From Anthonomus grandis grandis (Eukaryota > Arthropoda > Insecta > Coleoptera > Curculionidae), in contig NC_065550.1 in NCBI RefSeq assembly GCF_022605725.1, forward strand, positions 26,168,262 to 26,232,261: a stretch of 64,000 nucleotides of DNA, read 5' to 3'. Each line of letters begins with the position of its first letter. The first letter of the stretch is position 1. Shown piece by piece: positions 1-12,058 of the stretch. The translations under genes and the position numbers were made by a program. The notes below the pieces were generated by a model. The model saw only the letters and a program-made list of their open reading frames with translations. It made no database searches and was not told the DNA's origin.

Positions 1-1445
1 GAGTTTTAAAAATACTTGCAAGGTGATCAAAAATTTCCCTTGTAAACACACACAACATTCAGGTACTACAAGTACTACATAACTATTTTGTTTTTAGTCA
101 TCATTTCCTATGTGTTACCATTATTTCTCCTAAAAGGTACCCATGCACTTTGCCTTCCTTCCTCTAATTATTTACATATATTATTTCTACTAAGAGAGTG
201 ATCGCAGAAAGACCGTTTTTAAGTGTTTAACATATTTGCTTGGTAATATGATTTTCTGTGCATAACATAAAAGGATGTGATACACATATTTTGTAAAATA
301 TATGGTACAGAAGAAGGTATTTTTAGATAATTACGGATGCAAGCTTTCAGGTATCCAGGGAATTTGGTTTTGGAGGAGGAGGGTCATATTAAAATTAGCT
401 TAGTCGATATTATAAGCGCAATTCAGACTGAATGATCTGGAATTTTTGAATATAGCATCATATTTGTGGTTGGTTTCCGAAACTCTCTTTAAACCATGTG
501 TGGTTAGTGAGAAGTTGGAGAAAGAAAACCACGTTTAAACACAAAAATACAAACTTAAGAAGAATATTGATGATCATGACAAGAATTTAGAATAAAATTA
601 ATTGTATCTATATTATTTAGTGACCCCTAAATATTAGTTTTTTTTGTTGTTTATTATTGAAAGCGTCTGATTATAAGATGACTAATTTAACAGTTTAACA
701 GAGAGTTAATTCATTTCACACTTAAACATTATAGATAATAAAATAGAAAGGGACAAAATTACAGGAAAAGTGAAAAAAAAATGTGGGAAAACTCGTAAAT
801 GATATAGAAAAGCTGATTGTGGAGAGAGAAGATGTTAAAGAAATTTGGAAGATGTATAGAGTAACTGGTTTTTGATAGAATGTTCTCCTAACCCATTTCC
901 ATTCAGGCTCTGATATCATGAGAGAGACAGTTAAAGATTCCACTAATACTCTAACGAAAGGAAAGGCTCCATGACGTGACGCCATATTTTATACTTAACA
1001 TAATTTAGACGATTTAGTTAGATAACCGTAGTCAAGGAAAATCATATATAACTATACCGAGAAAATAAAAACAAAAAATGAAAAGTCAAATAAACGAGAG
1101 AAGAAATGAAATATTTCCTGTCTTAAAAATATTAACATAGAAAAGTACATTATCTAAATGCTTTATGTACCAGCTAAACTTTATATCTGAAAAAAATATA
1201 TTTTTGATGGAATACAAATTAAAAAAAACTTTTTTTCTATTTTCAGATTAATTATTCCATACAGACTAAGACAGACATTTTGCAGTTTACTTAAGAAATA
1301 TTAATTGTTCCAAAAAATAGCAATTTTAATTTTCTGCAGTCTAACCGAATTATCCAGTCTAGCATTTCATTTTAGTCAATAATATTTTTTTGTATATGAT
1401 CATCTGCTTCTTGACTTAATTCTAGTTAAATTTATATATGGAAAA
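1..1445. other. AT-rich non-coding DNA, no gene seen
   Basis: No open frame here resembles a known protein. The longest, an 87-codon minus-strand frame at 722-985, has no recognisable motif. A 20-bp word at 1349-1368 recurs exactly at 2420-2439 and is listed separately. The rest is ordinary AT-rich sequence. Confidence 0.6.
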
Positions 1446-2439
1446 ATAGATAGATAGATAGATAGTCTTTATTTTCAAGCAAAAGTGTAAAAAAAACTAA
1501 ATAAATGATACAATAAACCATAATGAATAAAATATATTATTATATCAGTATCATTCAACAAAGAAAAGCTAGAAAAATTTTGACTATTATAGCATGTAGC
1601 AAACTCTGTTTTTTATCCTAAGCAAATAATTTTTCCAGATGATTTAAGCAGTAGTAAAGTAATGAAATACGGTGAAGCCAATCAAAAAATTAGTCTTTTA
1701 CTATTTATGGATTTATTAATGTGAGTATAAATGTGATACAAGATGCCAAAAATTCCAGAAAATTATTTTCAATAATTAATATTTTACGTGAAATGTCATT
1801 TCATTTCAGTTTATTTAAATATTAAGAAAAGCATATTAGATAGAGAAGAATATGCTACCTATTTTAAGATATGATATCCTTCAACAAAATCGTTTATAAG
1901 AGTTATAAAAGATTTCCATATTTTAACATTTCTGGCATATAAAACTGACATATGCTAATTTTTAGATTAATTTAATTAAATTACTAATGATTATCAAATT
2001 CTCCCTAGTTAAATAGACTAATGGAATGTGTTAAAGGTGAATATAAAACGAATATTTTTCGTACTTCCCCCGTATAAAAGCATTTAATTCTTATGAAGAA
2101 ATAAAATAAGTCTGGCATTTTCTGCAGAGATATTTACTTTTATAATGTCTACCAATAACTCTGTCATTTCATTAATGTCTCATTTTTACTTTTTATTTGA
2201 TTTAAATAGGTGTGCCAGGGTGCGTTTTCTTTTCTTTGTTTAAATTCTTCATTTGTAGATCAGCAAATGTGATGTATTTTGCATTTCTTGTATTTTTCTC
2301 TTAAACCTGTGACAAAGCGGCTTTAAAGATGGTCTAACAGATCAAAAGCGTTAATCTTATTTTAATAAAAGAAAAAAGCATTATAAGACTGACATACAAA
2401 ACATTGTCTGATTTTCTGGATTATCCAGTCTAGCATTTC
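1349..2439 (+). repeat. Exact 20-bp direct repeat, copies 1071 bp apart
   Basis: The word ATTATCCAGTCTAGCATTTC occurs at 1349-1368 and again at 2420-2439 in the same orientation. Flanking bases differ, so this is not part of a longer alignable duplication. A 20-bp exact match by chance is unlikely at this distance. It may mark a small dispersed repeat or two edges of an old insertion. Confidence 0.7.
1446..1480 (-). mobile_element. LINE-type 3' tail ending in a (GATA)n microsatellite
   Basis: Five ATAG/GATA units (1446-1465) lie directly beside sequence that reads, on the minus strand, TTGAAAATAAAGACTATC. An AATAAAG signal followed at once by a short tandem repeat is how many CR1/jockey-type LINEs end. 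The same layout occurs at about 62340-62375 with an ATT repeat. The LINE body would lie to the right (about 1480-1960), but I recognise no coding sequence there. Confidence 0.45.
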
Positions 2440-2479
2440 GAATTCACTCTTAATTTCCTTCTGAATATGAATCAATTGT
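1481..2479. other. AT-rich non-coding DNA
   Basis: Apart from the possible minus-strand LINE 3' untranslated part just right of the GATA tail and the second copy of the 20-bp repeat (2420-2439), I see no gene, RNA or clear repeat structure. Confidence 0.5.
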
Positions 2480-3050
2480 CTAATTCGTCGTTCCGCACCG
2501 TCTTCTCTTCAACTGGATTTCAGTAGCACCGATCAGCAATTACCATATTTTACGTTTCCATCACGTTACTATCCGGCCAACTCTATATCCTACAAATAAT
2601 CCTTGAAAGCTGCGTGCTGAATTCCCTTCTCTCTCTCTCCATCTCCCTCGAATTCACCTTTCGTTCCCCATCAGGGCGCCTCTTGTTATCCTCTTTGTTT
2701 GACGGTCATTAATACAAAACTGTCCCTCTTGTGCATAGACTTCCTTGTCCCCGCGTCCCCTCACACCCACCACCCTCCCGGCCACCCTCTCGTCCTCCGC
2801 TGCCGCCCTTCTCTCTCTCCCCCTTCGGCACATCTCCTCTCTCGCTCTCGTTTTAGAGGGTTTTTATGTAAATGCGATTATACCGTCCTTGTTGGTCGTT
2901 TTGGCCATTGGGGCTTTAAGCTGCAATGTAGATTGTGTGCAGGGCCTTTCGTCTATGCTTCGTCTATGAGTGGGAAATTTTGGCGGTGTTGTTTTTTAGG
3001 GTTTGCGGTGTTGCCGGCGCAGGAGGCCCAATAAAACTAGTTTGATTTTC
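2480..3050. promoter_or_regulatory. G+C-rich island, candidate conserved non-coding element
   Basis: Base composition rises sharply against the AT-rich surroundings, with CT-rich runs (about 2625-2850) and many CpGs. Overlapping plus-strand frames of 111 and 74 codons (2699-3034, 2745-2969) are low in complexity and match no family I know. I treat them as composition artefacts. No transposon hallmark is visible. Such an island in a repeat-filled desert is a reasonable candidate for a cis-regulatory module or a promoter/5' exon. This is an inference from composition only. Confidence 0.3.
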
Positions 3051-3059
3051 AAAGATTGT

Positions 3060-3720
3060 CGGGAATTGATGACGAACAAATTGTGATGATTAAGAGATGT
3101 TTGTTTAACCCCTTTTGCATAAATTACTTCTTATCGACATAATAATAAATAATTAAAAAATACGATAAATACAGGGTTCTTGGCAGCACAACACGCTTTG
3201 ACTCTCGGGGATGATGTATTTCATTCCAATTAAATGAATTGGCCTTTCAGGAGAATCGGGCAAATAGAAGGATATTTAATTAATTCCCTTTCACTCTACT
3301 ACCTTATAAATACTTCAGGGGGTCTCTCTTTCAGCCCTATAATCTAATTCCAATTATCTATTCGATTGAAGCTGAATTAGGTTCAGGCTTAGACTTCATC
3401 AATATTAATTATATTAAACGACGTTTGCTTTAAGTAAACAATGGCCTCTACTATATAGCGTCGCTTTATAATGTGGTTTTGATTTGTAGTTTAAGGAGAA
3501 TTTGAATTGATATTAAATATTATTTAATTGATATCAATTGATAATAATTCGTTTTTTTAAGAATTATTTTATTGGGCAAATTTGGATATTTTTTGGTATG
3601 ACTTTTTCCTTTTACAAAATTATATAGGTCTTCTGGAATATTTATTTTTTTACCAATCCTATGAACCTAATGTCGCTTGAACCCTGTTTAACAAGAATTT
3701 TTTTCTGCCTATATACCTAC
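3060..3720. other. AT-rich non-coding DNA
   Basis: No recognisable gene or element. A short palindromic run of ATTGATATCAATTGAT type lies near 3520-3540. Confidence 0.5.
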
Positions 3721-3724
3721 TTAA

Positions 3725-4530
3725 GGAATTAGAGCAAACGGGAATTAGAGGTGGTTTATTGAACTGATTTGAATCTTTTTTGTGTAATAGAGTGCAGCAT
3801 GAAAAATATATAAATAGTCTCTTTGAAGATCTTCATGCTGTATTTAGTAATCTCCAGGAATAGTTTTTGAGTCCATTATTGTTCTTAATATTATACAAGT
3901 GATGTGGTAAACGTTATAAAAACATCTTAAATTCTGTTATTTGCAAATGATAAAATAATTTATATAATGGGAAACAATGTTGTTCAAATGATAACCAACA
4001 TATTCAGTTGGCTTTGTATCAACAAATTATATTTTAATACGAGTAAATCTAAGTTTTGCGTTTTTATCAAAAAATCGAAAAATAGTCATTAGCAATGTGA
4101 ACGTCAGTGTAAAAATGTAAGTGGTAAGAGCATTTTTATGAAAAAAAAATTAAGTACTTAAGTACAATTTTGGATGCTATAAAACTGATCATTAAATGTA
4201 ATTGTAATTATTTTTATGTTAAATATTATAAGTATGTTGCCTTTGAAGCACGACTTATGTTTGGTGTGTATGTGTTTAATTTTAAATTAAAATAACGTCT
4301 ACTACCCACTTATATCTTTGATAAAATAAGAGTGTTCGAAAACCTTCACAATTAGAACACTAGAAATAAAACAGAATTTACCCTTGATAGACGTAACAAT
4401 AGTCAGATGCTAAATTCTGTAAGGGGATTATTGAATTTAATAAGTTGCCAGCTAGAATCAAGATCTATGATAATTTAAAACCAGTTTAGGAGGCTATGGA
4501 GAAAATTATGAGTATGTAAATGTCTTATTT
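3725..4530 (+). pseudogene. Decayed non-LTR retrotransposon reverse transcriptase
   Basis: Reading across several frameshifts gives the order of a LINE RT: a GIRG...ESFLCNRVQ stretch at about 3735-3800 (equivalent of the usual GIRG..L.WFKSYL.NR), a SPLLFLILY stretch near 3870-3900 (motif B side), FANDK near 3945 in place of the catalytic FADDT, then NTSKSKFCVF near 4035. A C-terminal FNKLPARIK-like stretch lies near 4435-4470. The catalytic second Asp of the FADD box is lost and stops are frequent. No endonuclease is visible, so the copy is 5'-truncated. It is an old, dead jockey/CR1-superfamily copy. Confidence 0.6.
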
Positions 4531-5785
4531 TATATTTTAACATTTTATTCTTAGTTTTAGTTGTTTTATTTTAATATTTTTACATTTAATGACTTATTTT
4601 TAAGTTTTGTTTGATTGAGAATTTAGTATAGCTCTTATTTAATTGATTTATTTATAACTTTTGTATGAGTATCTACGGATAACCACTTTTTTTTAACAAT
4701 TTTTAATTATTACGGTATATACCTTGTTTATATTAAACCTATTTCCTTGTCTATTCCATGATTTATACATTATTTATTACCTTTGTAGTTAATGCTAAAT
4801 TAATACATAATTACTATTTTTACTTTTATTATTTAATACACGTGAAATATAAACCCTATAGTGCTTAAGTAACTTAGGACCCAACGATTTCAAAACAAAA
4901 AATTTAGTTTTTTGTACTTAAAAAAATATTTTTACTAAATGATGTCATTTGCAAAGCATTGAAACGCGAAAGTTCTCCAATATGTCAATTTTTTATAAGG
5001 ATATTTGCGAGTGCTTCCACACTTGACCAAAGTTCATTAAGTTTAGGTAAATTCGACTTACTTATTAACGAAGTCGTTGAAAATGAATTCTGGTTTTCCC
5101 TTGGAATTTCTTGTAAATAATTTTCCTATTACTCAATGTTCGTACTACTAATATAAAAAATTGAAAATAATTACTATAATTTAATATACACTAACTGTTT
5201 TAATCCTTTTTTTTCATAAAAAATTTACTAAAGTTTAAAGGGCTGGTATGTGTTTAACCTAACTCAACCAAACCCTTTTTTAAAAATTTTGTTACGCTGA
5301 CTGGCCTTAGATTCCTGTCTAGAAGGTAACAGTTGCACCCCCATACCCACTAAAAAACTACCCTTGAGTGCAGGTGCTTAGAAAATCTGTCAGTCTTTTC
5401 CCAAAATCAAATTACATTAGGGTAATAGTAGGGTACTAGCCCCAAAATAGCATTACATCATGGGTAGTACTCTTAATTTTCCATATTTTCTTTTCTACAT
5501 TATTATGTTTCTTAACATCCTTCTTATTGCTTCCTATTAAGACTCGCTTTCCAGCATCAATTCTCCGACACTCTGAACTGTCATATTTAAAGTTGAAGTA
5601 AATATTTTAAACATCTAACACAAGTTATGATCATCTAAAATTAAAATTATATAAACACTTTTTGTGTATTCAGCAGTAAGCAATTTTTTTAAATTTGACT
5701 GTAGATTCAATGCCCTCAATATCAGCATTCTATAAACCCTTATTAGGCCATTAATGAGAACCCCTTTCATACTAAATTGAAATAT
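4531..5785. other. Non-coding, no element recognised
   Basis: AT-rich sequence. The stretch 5270-5600 is richer in G+C and less simple than its surroundings but holds no frame or repeat I can name. Confidence 0.45.
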
Positions 5786-6284
5786 GCAATGGAATGCGCA
5801 GCTCGTTTCTACATCGCGTAATCATCAGTCACATCCTCAGCGTACATTGCCCTGTTCTTAATAAATAAATGATTGTGTTTTTTCACGAATAACACCAAGG
5901 TAGAAAAGAAAATCTTCCAAATTACTGGGTTGTGTTTTAAAAAAAAATTGGCCTCATAAAAAAATCTAAAGGTGATAAATCGGGTGATCGTGGTGGCCAT
6001 TCAATTGCACCCCGTCATTGGGGCCATCTGCCAGGAAATCTATCATTAAACCACTCTCTAACCGGAAGAAAATAGTATGGTGGAGCTCCATCTTGTTGGA
6101 AGTTTATTAAATTTTCTTTCAAAATCTTATTACCTACTGCATCAGTTTGATTTTCTAAGCTAGATGTTATTAAGAGGTATATTGTGTCTTTTAGCAGATC
6201 AAGGTTGAGTGCACCGGTTAGATTTTCTTTAATAAATAATGGTCCTATAATAGAATTTCCAAGAATACCAGCCCAAAAAAATTT

Positions 6285-7797
6285 TCTGCTTTACCTCTTG
6301 TTGCTTTGCAAGTCTTGGCCGAGTCAATTAACTTTTCATTTATGTCTGGAGTTTTCCCAGAGTGCTTAAAAAGAGCAATGATTGTTCCTCTTTACAAGGG
6401 TCGCGATCGCGACTGTCCATCTAACTTTAGACCTATAGCATTATTGCCTACTTTAGCCAAGATAGTGGAACGGATCGTTAAGGTGAGGATGGTTTCATTT
6501 TTAAATAGGTTTGGCCTATTGAGTCTTCAGCAGTTTGGCTTTCGTGAGCACCTGTACAACCGACTGAATGTTGGTGAAGTTGCAGCAGCGGTATTCTGTG
6601 ACTGCGTGAGTCACAGAGTGCTGCTGATGAAACTGGAGCTCTATGGTTTCAGAGGAACTGCCCTTGAGTGGTTTCGTTCCTACTTATCAAATCGTGTCCA
6701 GGCTGTCAAATTTAATGGTGGTATCTCTAAGGAACTTAATATAAATGTGGGAGTTTCGCAAGGATTAGTACTTGGTCCTTTACGTTTTCTCATTTATGTG
6801 AACGATCTGCCACAACTGCAGGTAACTGGCAAATTTACATTGTTTGCCGATGATACCACCATCTTCTGGCACGACTCTGATGTTTCTCAAATGGAGGCCA
6901 ATATACGTGCAGATTTGTTAAAAATAAAAGACTGGTGTGATGCAATTTTTTTGACATTTAATGTTTCCAAAACAAATATCCTTAATTTTAAATATAATAC
7001 AAATGATATATGTTTGAATAATGAAGCCATCACCATGCCACCGTTCAGTAAGTTTTTGGGTCTTTCCATAGACAAGTTCCTTAAATTTGAAGACCATATT
7101 ATGAATGTATGTAGAAAAGTCTCATCAGGCTGCTATGCCCTAAGGGTTATTGCCACCAGTCTTAATTTCTCCATCGCCAGATCTGCATACTTCGCGATTA
7201 TCGAGTCGCACCTTCGATATGGAATTTGCTTTTGGGGTTCATGTTCAAATTCACTTTTTAGTTTAGTGTTTATACTCCAGAAAAGGGCCATTAGATATCT
7301 ATGTGGGGCCAAGCCTCGTGACTCATGTCGCCCGCTTTTTGTAAGTCATAATATTTTAACCCTGTGTTCTATCTTTATTTTGGAAACAGTTTGCATAGTT
7401 TTTAGAAAATATAAACAGGAACTCCACTTAGGAAGCCACTATAATACGCGACAAAATTATTTGTTGAGGCTACCCATTCCTCATTTTGAACTTGTCCGTA
7501 GCTCTATCATATATGAAGGTAGAAAGCTGTTTAGTAAATTTCCACTAGAAATAAGACAACTTAAGACTGAAAAACGCCTACGTACAAGGACGAAAATATT
7601 TCTTGCTAGTAAAGCGTACTATAGTTTAAGTGAATTTTTTAATGATTAGCATTTAAGTATTTTTTAAAGTTTCATATAATTTTATTTTATTTTAAATTAG
7701 TTTCTCGTTTTTATTCATTTAATGTACAGTCTATTGGCTTTGTCTACAACTTCTATGTTTATATTGACAATAAAGCATTTTTGAGTTTGAGTTTGAA
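6285..7797 (+). mobile_element. 5'-truncated CR1/jockey-type LINE inserted in the mariner-like element
   Basis: The insertion starts within an RT gene (near 6285) and ends after a polyadenylation-like ACAATAAAGCA (7768-7778) with three TTTGAG-type units (7781-7797). Mariner-like coding sequence flanks it on both sides in the opposite orientation, so it is younger than the host element. The last 60 bases (TTTGTCTACAA, TTGACAATAAAGCAT, tandem tail) match the 3' end of the LINE at 25945-27310, so both copies are one family or close relatives. No clear target-site duplication was found. Confidence 0.75.
6306..7649 (+). pseudogene. LINE reverse transcriptase, motif A damaged
   Basis: A long open frame (447 codons, no ATG at the true start because the copy is 5'-truncated) covers the RT fingers/palm and the C-terminal region. 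Visible boxes: NFRPIALLPTLAKIVE (RT motif 1-2, about residues 40-55); FCDCVSH at residues 97-103; GVSQGLVLGPL (motif B, about 149-159); FADDT (motif C, 180-184); NVSKT (about 219). In related LINEs motif A reads F.D followed by SKAFD and CV.H. Here six residues around LSKAFD are missing, so the catalytic spacing is broken although the frame stays open. A larger deletion just upstream (after GFRE) also removes part of the fingers. It ends at SEFFND, as usual for the family. Probably inactive. Confidence 0.8.
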
Positions 7798-8285
7798 GCA
7801 TTTATCTTCTCTGGATACTGCGTTTGACCTTTTCTAAAAATTCGCGAATTCTCACACACACTTTTGAACACTCATCTGTAAAGTAAATAATTTTTGTTTT
7901 CGTTTATAAAATTAGTCATTATTTCACAAAACTCAATTCTTTTATTAAAATCGTCATCAAAAAGCTGTTGAAGAATTTGGATTTTTTATGGATGAAATTG
8001 ATGTAACTTTAGTGGTTTTTTTACTGTTTCGTGAGACATTCCTACCTGGCGTGACATACTGCGAAGTGATGTAGAGAGCTCTGCATTAAAGATGACAAAA
8101 CACCACGATTACTTCTTTTTTTTGTTGGCAATCGAACCAGTTTCCATAAACTCAGCTTTCCTCGTAAATAATAATAATTTCTATTCTTTGCTCAAAACTA
8201 AACACCATTTTTTAAATAATACTTAAGACCGCACAATGCTTGACTTTTTTGACTCTTATTGACAACTTTTTAACTACTTTATCAA
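7798..8285 (-). pseudogene. N-terminal part of mariner-like transposase
   Basis: Minus-strand sequence from about 8205 down to 7800 reads MVFSFEQRIEI, then a second helix-turn-helix-like stretch RQVGMSHETV, then an EFCEIMTN..NEN stretch that in this group precedes the first catalytic Asp. FTDEC follows in a different frame near 7885. There are two frameshifts and stops. It belongs to the same broken element as the C-terminal part at 5790-6285. Confidence 0.65.
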
Positions 8286-8779
8286 TCGTTACTAAAGTGA
8301 TTACCACGCAAGTACTAGTTGAGAAAATCTATGATATTTGCTTGATTTTTCTTCAACTTCTCAATTAAAAGATCGGCTATGTAGTTTTTTTGAAAAGGTA
8401 ATCAAAGGTCCCTTAAAATGAGCTATCACTCAACTTCCCTTTCTATTTAAGATTTTAAGCGTTATGTCGACCCTCGCCAGGGGACTGCTGCAATTTGATT
8501 AAAAACTAATCTTAAAAATGTCCTTCTCATAAATAAATTTGAAGTGTTTTTCAAAATTTTATACAGGGGCAGAAATATCGAGGGTGGTAGGTATCTTTTC
8601 AAATTGACACCCTGTATGTAAAGCTCCTCCTGCTGATCCCCCGAAACAAATAATATATTGTAAGATCGACTGTACCTATCCGAAATAAAAATAGGCAAAG
8701 AGATACCTCAGACACTACATCCCTTAATTTTCTAATCAATCCGCACAAACTAGCTAATCTGGAATAAAGATTTCTAATA

Positions 8780-10140
8780 TTATTCTCACTAAAATAAATC
8801 ACTGTGGGATCTCACAGCTCATTTCTTACATCTTTCCATTATTTGCACTATCTGACAAGTAGTCCATTAAAATCCTGGTCAGATAGCCGGAGATGTTGCC
8901 ATTCGTTAATTCTTCTAGTATATCCAACCACGGTCTTGCATGTTGTGCAATGCATTGTTGACAACATTATCAATACCCATGCTTCCCTGTGCTGTGAAGG
9001 GTTTTTCTTGATGTTTTTCGCTTTGTGCGTAATTATTTCTAGGGCATCGTAAATCCGTACTAACGTTGATGATTCAGTTAGTTTTTATTAATTTCTTGTT
9101 GCAGTCAAATTGTTAGGAGCATTTCCAATGCCTTTCCCAGAGAACCAATTACACACAAAGATCTGTAGCTTGTATTATACTGTTGCGTTTTTTTTTTTGG
9201 TTTTTCAATAAGAACTAAGTTCATTTTCTAGGAAACTTCTCTTCTTATAGGTATGTATTATTATAGTTTAAAAAGAACTCAATATTGTTTTTGATGCACG
9301 TAAGGATCACTTCTGGGACTATTTTATTTGGACCTGCAGCCTTTTTGTTTAAAAGAAAAAACCTCTTATAAAAAGAGACGTGTTTTTATATTACCGAGGG
9401 TTTCTTTCTGCCATCGCCTTATCTCTTGCCTTAGGAACAGTTTAATTATTTATTGTTACTAATCCTTACAAAGCTGTTTCCATTGGTCTCTTTTTCATTG
9501 CTCGAAACTCCTTATAATTTGCCTCTAGTTTTATTACTGCATCATTTTATCTTGTCCTGGATCTCGTACCTTTTCTTCTAATTTTGTCACATTTTTTTCG
9601 CAATCCTACCATCTTGTCATTCCACCAGTATATAGGTAATCTCATACGTTCTCCAAGTTTCTTAAAATGCTTGTCACAATTTTCCTAACGAGCTTCTGCG
9701 ATGCTTGCTGGCGATACCATAATCGCGGTTGCTGGATCGAATATTTCAGCAAGTTTTTTAATCTGCTTTCAATTATATGCCATCCTTTTTTGGGATGCTG
9801 TTCTTGGTATTTTCTGTTTAGAATTTGTGGTCTTCAAGCTAAATTTGATCGTGTTTTAATCAGTATACTTTTCTGAAATGTCAACTTGCCAATTAGTTAT
9901 CCTGCCTGTACTATTGCCATTTTAAACGAAATAAATTTCATCACCGACGTGCCTGGTCTGCCGCTAAATTGGCCTATTTTCTACATTAGTTATAACCAAA
10001 TTATTTAACAAAAGCCAGTCTATGGTTTTCCGGATCCTTAATCCGATAATATAGAATTTTGCATTTAAATTGCCTGCTACAACTACATCCTTTTTAGTTC
10101 GTCTTCTTTCCTGCTCTATGTTTGTAAGCGGCAAGTTGAA
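8780..10140 (-). pseudogene. R1-like LINE: endonuclease C-terminus and RT N-terminus
   Basis: Read on the minus strand from right to left: VVVAGNLNAK near 10055-10080 (the GDxNA box of APE-type endonucleases, with Asp changed to Asn); LVITNVENRP near 9970-9990; a YWWNDKM stretch near 9630 typical of the region after the endonuclease in R1/I-type LINEs; AAGPNKIVPEVI near 9320-9345 (entry into RT); RSLCVIGSLGKALE near 9130-9170; and GYLTRILMDYLS near 8870-8900. Frameshifts and stops are scattered throughout. No FADD box remains, because homology ends near 8790, where an SC.IPQ stretch replaces SCGVPQGS. Old, dead copy. Confidence 0.65.
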
Positions 10141-11638
10141 GAAATAGCAAAAAACCAAAACACACACTCAACCCAAAGTAACCCAACCCAATATAGGAAT
10201 AAAGTAAAAATATTTTAGATCAATGCAAAAGTGAATAACCCTAGATAATACCATAATATATAGGATGAGTTGGGAAAAACGCACGAAACTCAAAATGAGT
10301 ATTGTAGACGTGGAAAAAATTAAAAAAAACTCATATGTTCTTGTCCGATTCACATTTTCTTTTAAATTATGGCATAATTAAAATATTTTAGATAGTTTAC
10401 CGCTTCTTATCACAAATGCTCTAGGTACCGATAGAAATTATTAAAACCATGTTAATGTAGGAACTTTTGTTTGCTTGTAATTACGTTTTATTTTGAAAAA
10501 AAAAATTATAATTGCATAAAAATTTATCGGTTTTTATATTATTTTTACAAATTTTTTTAATAATATTCACCTGCAGTTTGGTGCTTTCGTTCGGACTCAC
10601 CTTATATTTTTAATATTGATCTCTTTAAGTAAATAAGTCTCTAACATCATTTTTTTTATTTTAAAATGGATTTTTTAGTTTCAATATTATAGGCAAAAAA
10701 AATCATTGGTTCGTAAATTGCTCAATCACTGAAGCCTGGTAAAAATGTTGTAATTGAACACAAAAACAACAACTACTATTTTTTTTTAAATATTAAAAAT
10801 TTTCAGTTAACAATCAAAGGTACAGGAGCATTTTAAAAAGACTCCATTCTATCCTAATATGATCTGCACGTGATATAAATAACCTTTGGACGCAGGGCGA
10901 ATTCATTCCCGTCTATCAGTCCTGTATCGGAGTTACGCCATTCAAAACACAACCCTAATAAATCTCACTAATATAGAGCTTATTTCCTATTTGAAAATCT
11001 AAATTTGGAGTTGGAATGACGACCCTTTGACTATTTGTTAAACGAGAAACTCTACCAGTAGGTAGAGGTAGTTGTGTGTGGAGTATGCTGGATGCGGTTT
11101 TGCGTATAACATTGCGACTTATTAATCTCGTATGGTTTTGGTTTTGATTAGCTTTGGGATTTAGTAACAAGTTTCAATATGTCTTTTTTTTCAGTGTTCA
11201 GGACAACGTGGAGAAAAATTTACAAAAATGTAGGGTTTAGGGAAACGAAGATGATACAGGATAGTTGACATTATTGGTTCCAAATCGAAGAATCTAGTTT
11301 TAGAGGAAATATACCAGACATATGAAAGAAACTTGTAAGTTAAGATTTAGTTAATAACGGAAAATTGGTTAATGCAAATATATGGCTTTTGTCACGAAAC
11401 TAATATTAAATATGTTTTGTATTGTACTTCTTGGAAAAAGTTGTTAGGAGTTCGTATAAAGAAGTTATATATTTAAAAAAAAACTAAGTCTAAACTTGAA
11501 AGTTTTTTCTTTTTAAATCAAACTTTTTCTTTTTTTATTATTTTTATAGAATTTTAAGAAAAATCATATACTTGCTAAAGTGAGTTAGAGAAATATAATT
11601 TTTCCAATCATTTACAGTTTATTTTAAGAAATTTTAAA

Positions 11639-11642
<4 letters not shown>
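10141..11642. other. AT-rich non-coding DNA
   Basis: No element recognised. A 71-codon minus-strand frame (10955-11170) in a slightly less AT-rich patch has no motif I know. Confidence 0.5.
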
Positions 11643-11697
<55 letters not shown>

Positions 11698-11698
11698 G
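11643..11698 (+). repeat. (TAA)n microsatellite
   Basis: About 18 consecutive AAT/TAA units without interruption. Could be a LINE tail, but the flanks show no polyadenylation-like signal. Confidence 0.95.
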
Positions 11699-12058
11699 AC
11701 GGTTATTAGTCACCAAGAAATTACAGCAATTAAGCGCAAAGAATACTAATAGGTAAGTGTTTTAACTTTTACAAAATTTCAAATATTACAAAATTCCACT
11801 AAATATTGAGTATTTCATCATTTACCAATAACAAAAAAAAATCGAAGAATTTGTAGCTAAATAAAAAAGGTAATAATGTAAGGTGACCAACAGGCTATAA
11901 TATGCAGATTTACAGATAATATGATTATTTAGAACAAGGAAATTAATGACTAATCATTTAGGGATAAATCCTAGGAATGGTGGTAAACCTGCCAGAGATA
12001 GAAAATTTATTATATAAATAAATTTTATTTTTAAATTAAATGAGAAAATTCTATTAAA
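11699..12058. other. AT-rich spacer
   Basis: Nothing recognised between the TAA microsatellite and the 118-bp duplication. Confidence 0.5.

Larger units (their letters stand above)
5790..8617 (-). mobile_element. Mariner-like (IS630-Tc1-mariner) element, split by a LINE
   Basis: On the minus strand the N-terminal part begins near 8205 (MVFSFEQRIEI), continues through a helix-turn-helix region, and reaches an FTDEC box (first catalytic Asp) near 7885 after a frameshift. A LINE (6285-7797) then interrupts it. The C-terminal part resumes at about 6275 with WAGILGN, then FQQDGAPPYYF near 6100 and RSPDLSPLDFF near 5975. There are 41 residues between the Asp of QQDG and the Asp of SPLD. A stop follows RWPQ, and a deletion follows LDFF. 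About 100-130 residues between the first Asp box and WAGILG are missing. The right end at 8607-8617 reads ACCCTGTATGT, the usual end of this group; the left end is unclear. Confidence 0.7.

Noticed and set aside
722..985. 87-codon minus-strand frame
   Set aside because: No motif, low-complexity Phe/Ser run, no neighbouring gene signals. Likely chance.
2699..3034. 111-codon plus-strand frame in G+C-rich island
   Set aside because: Proline/serine-rich from a CT-rich tract, with an overlapping second frame of the same type. Composition explains it.
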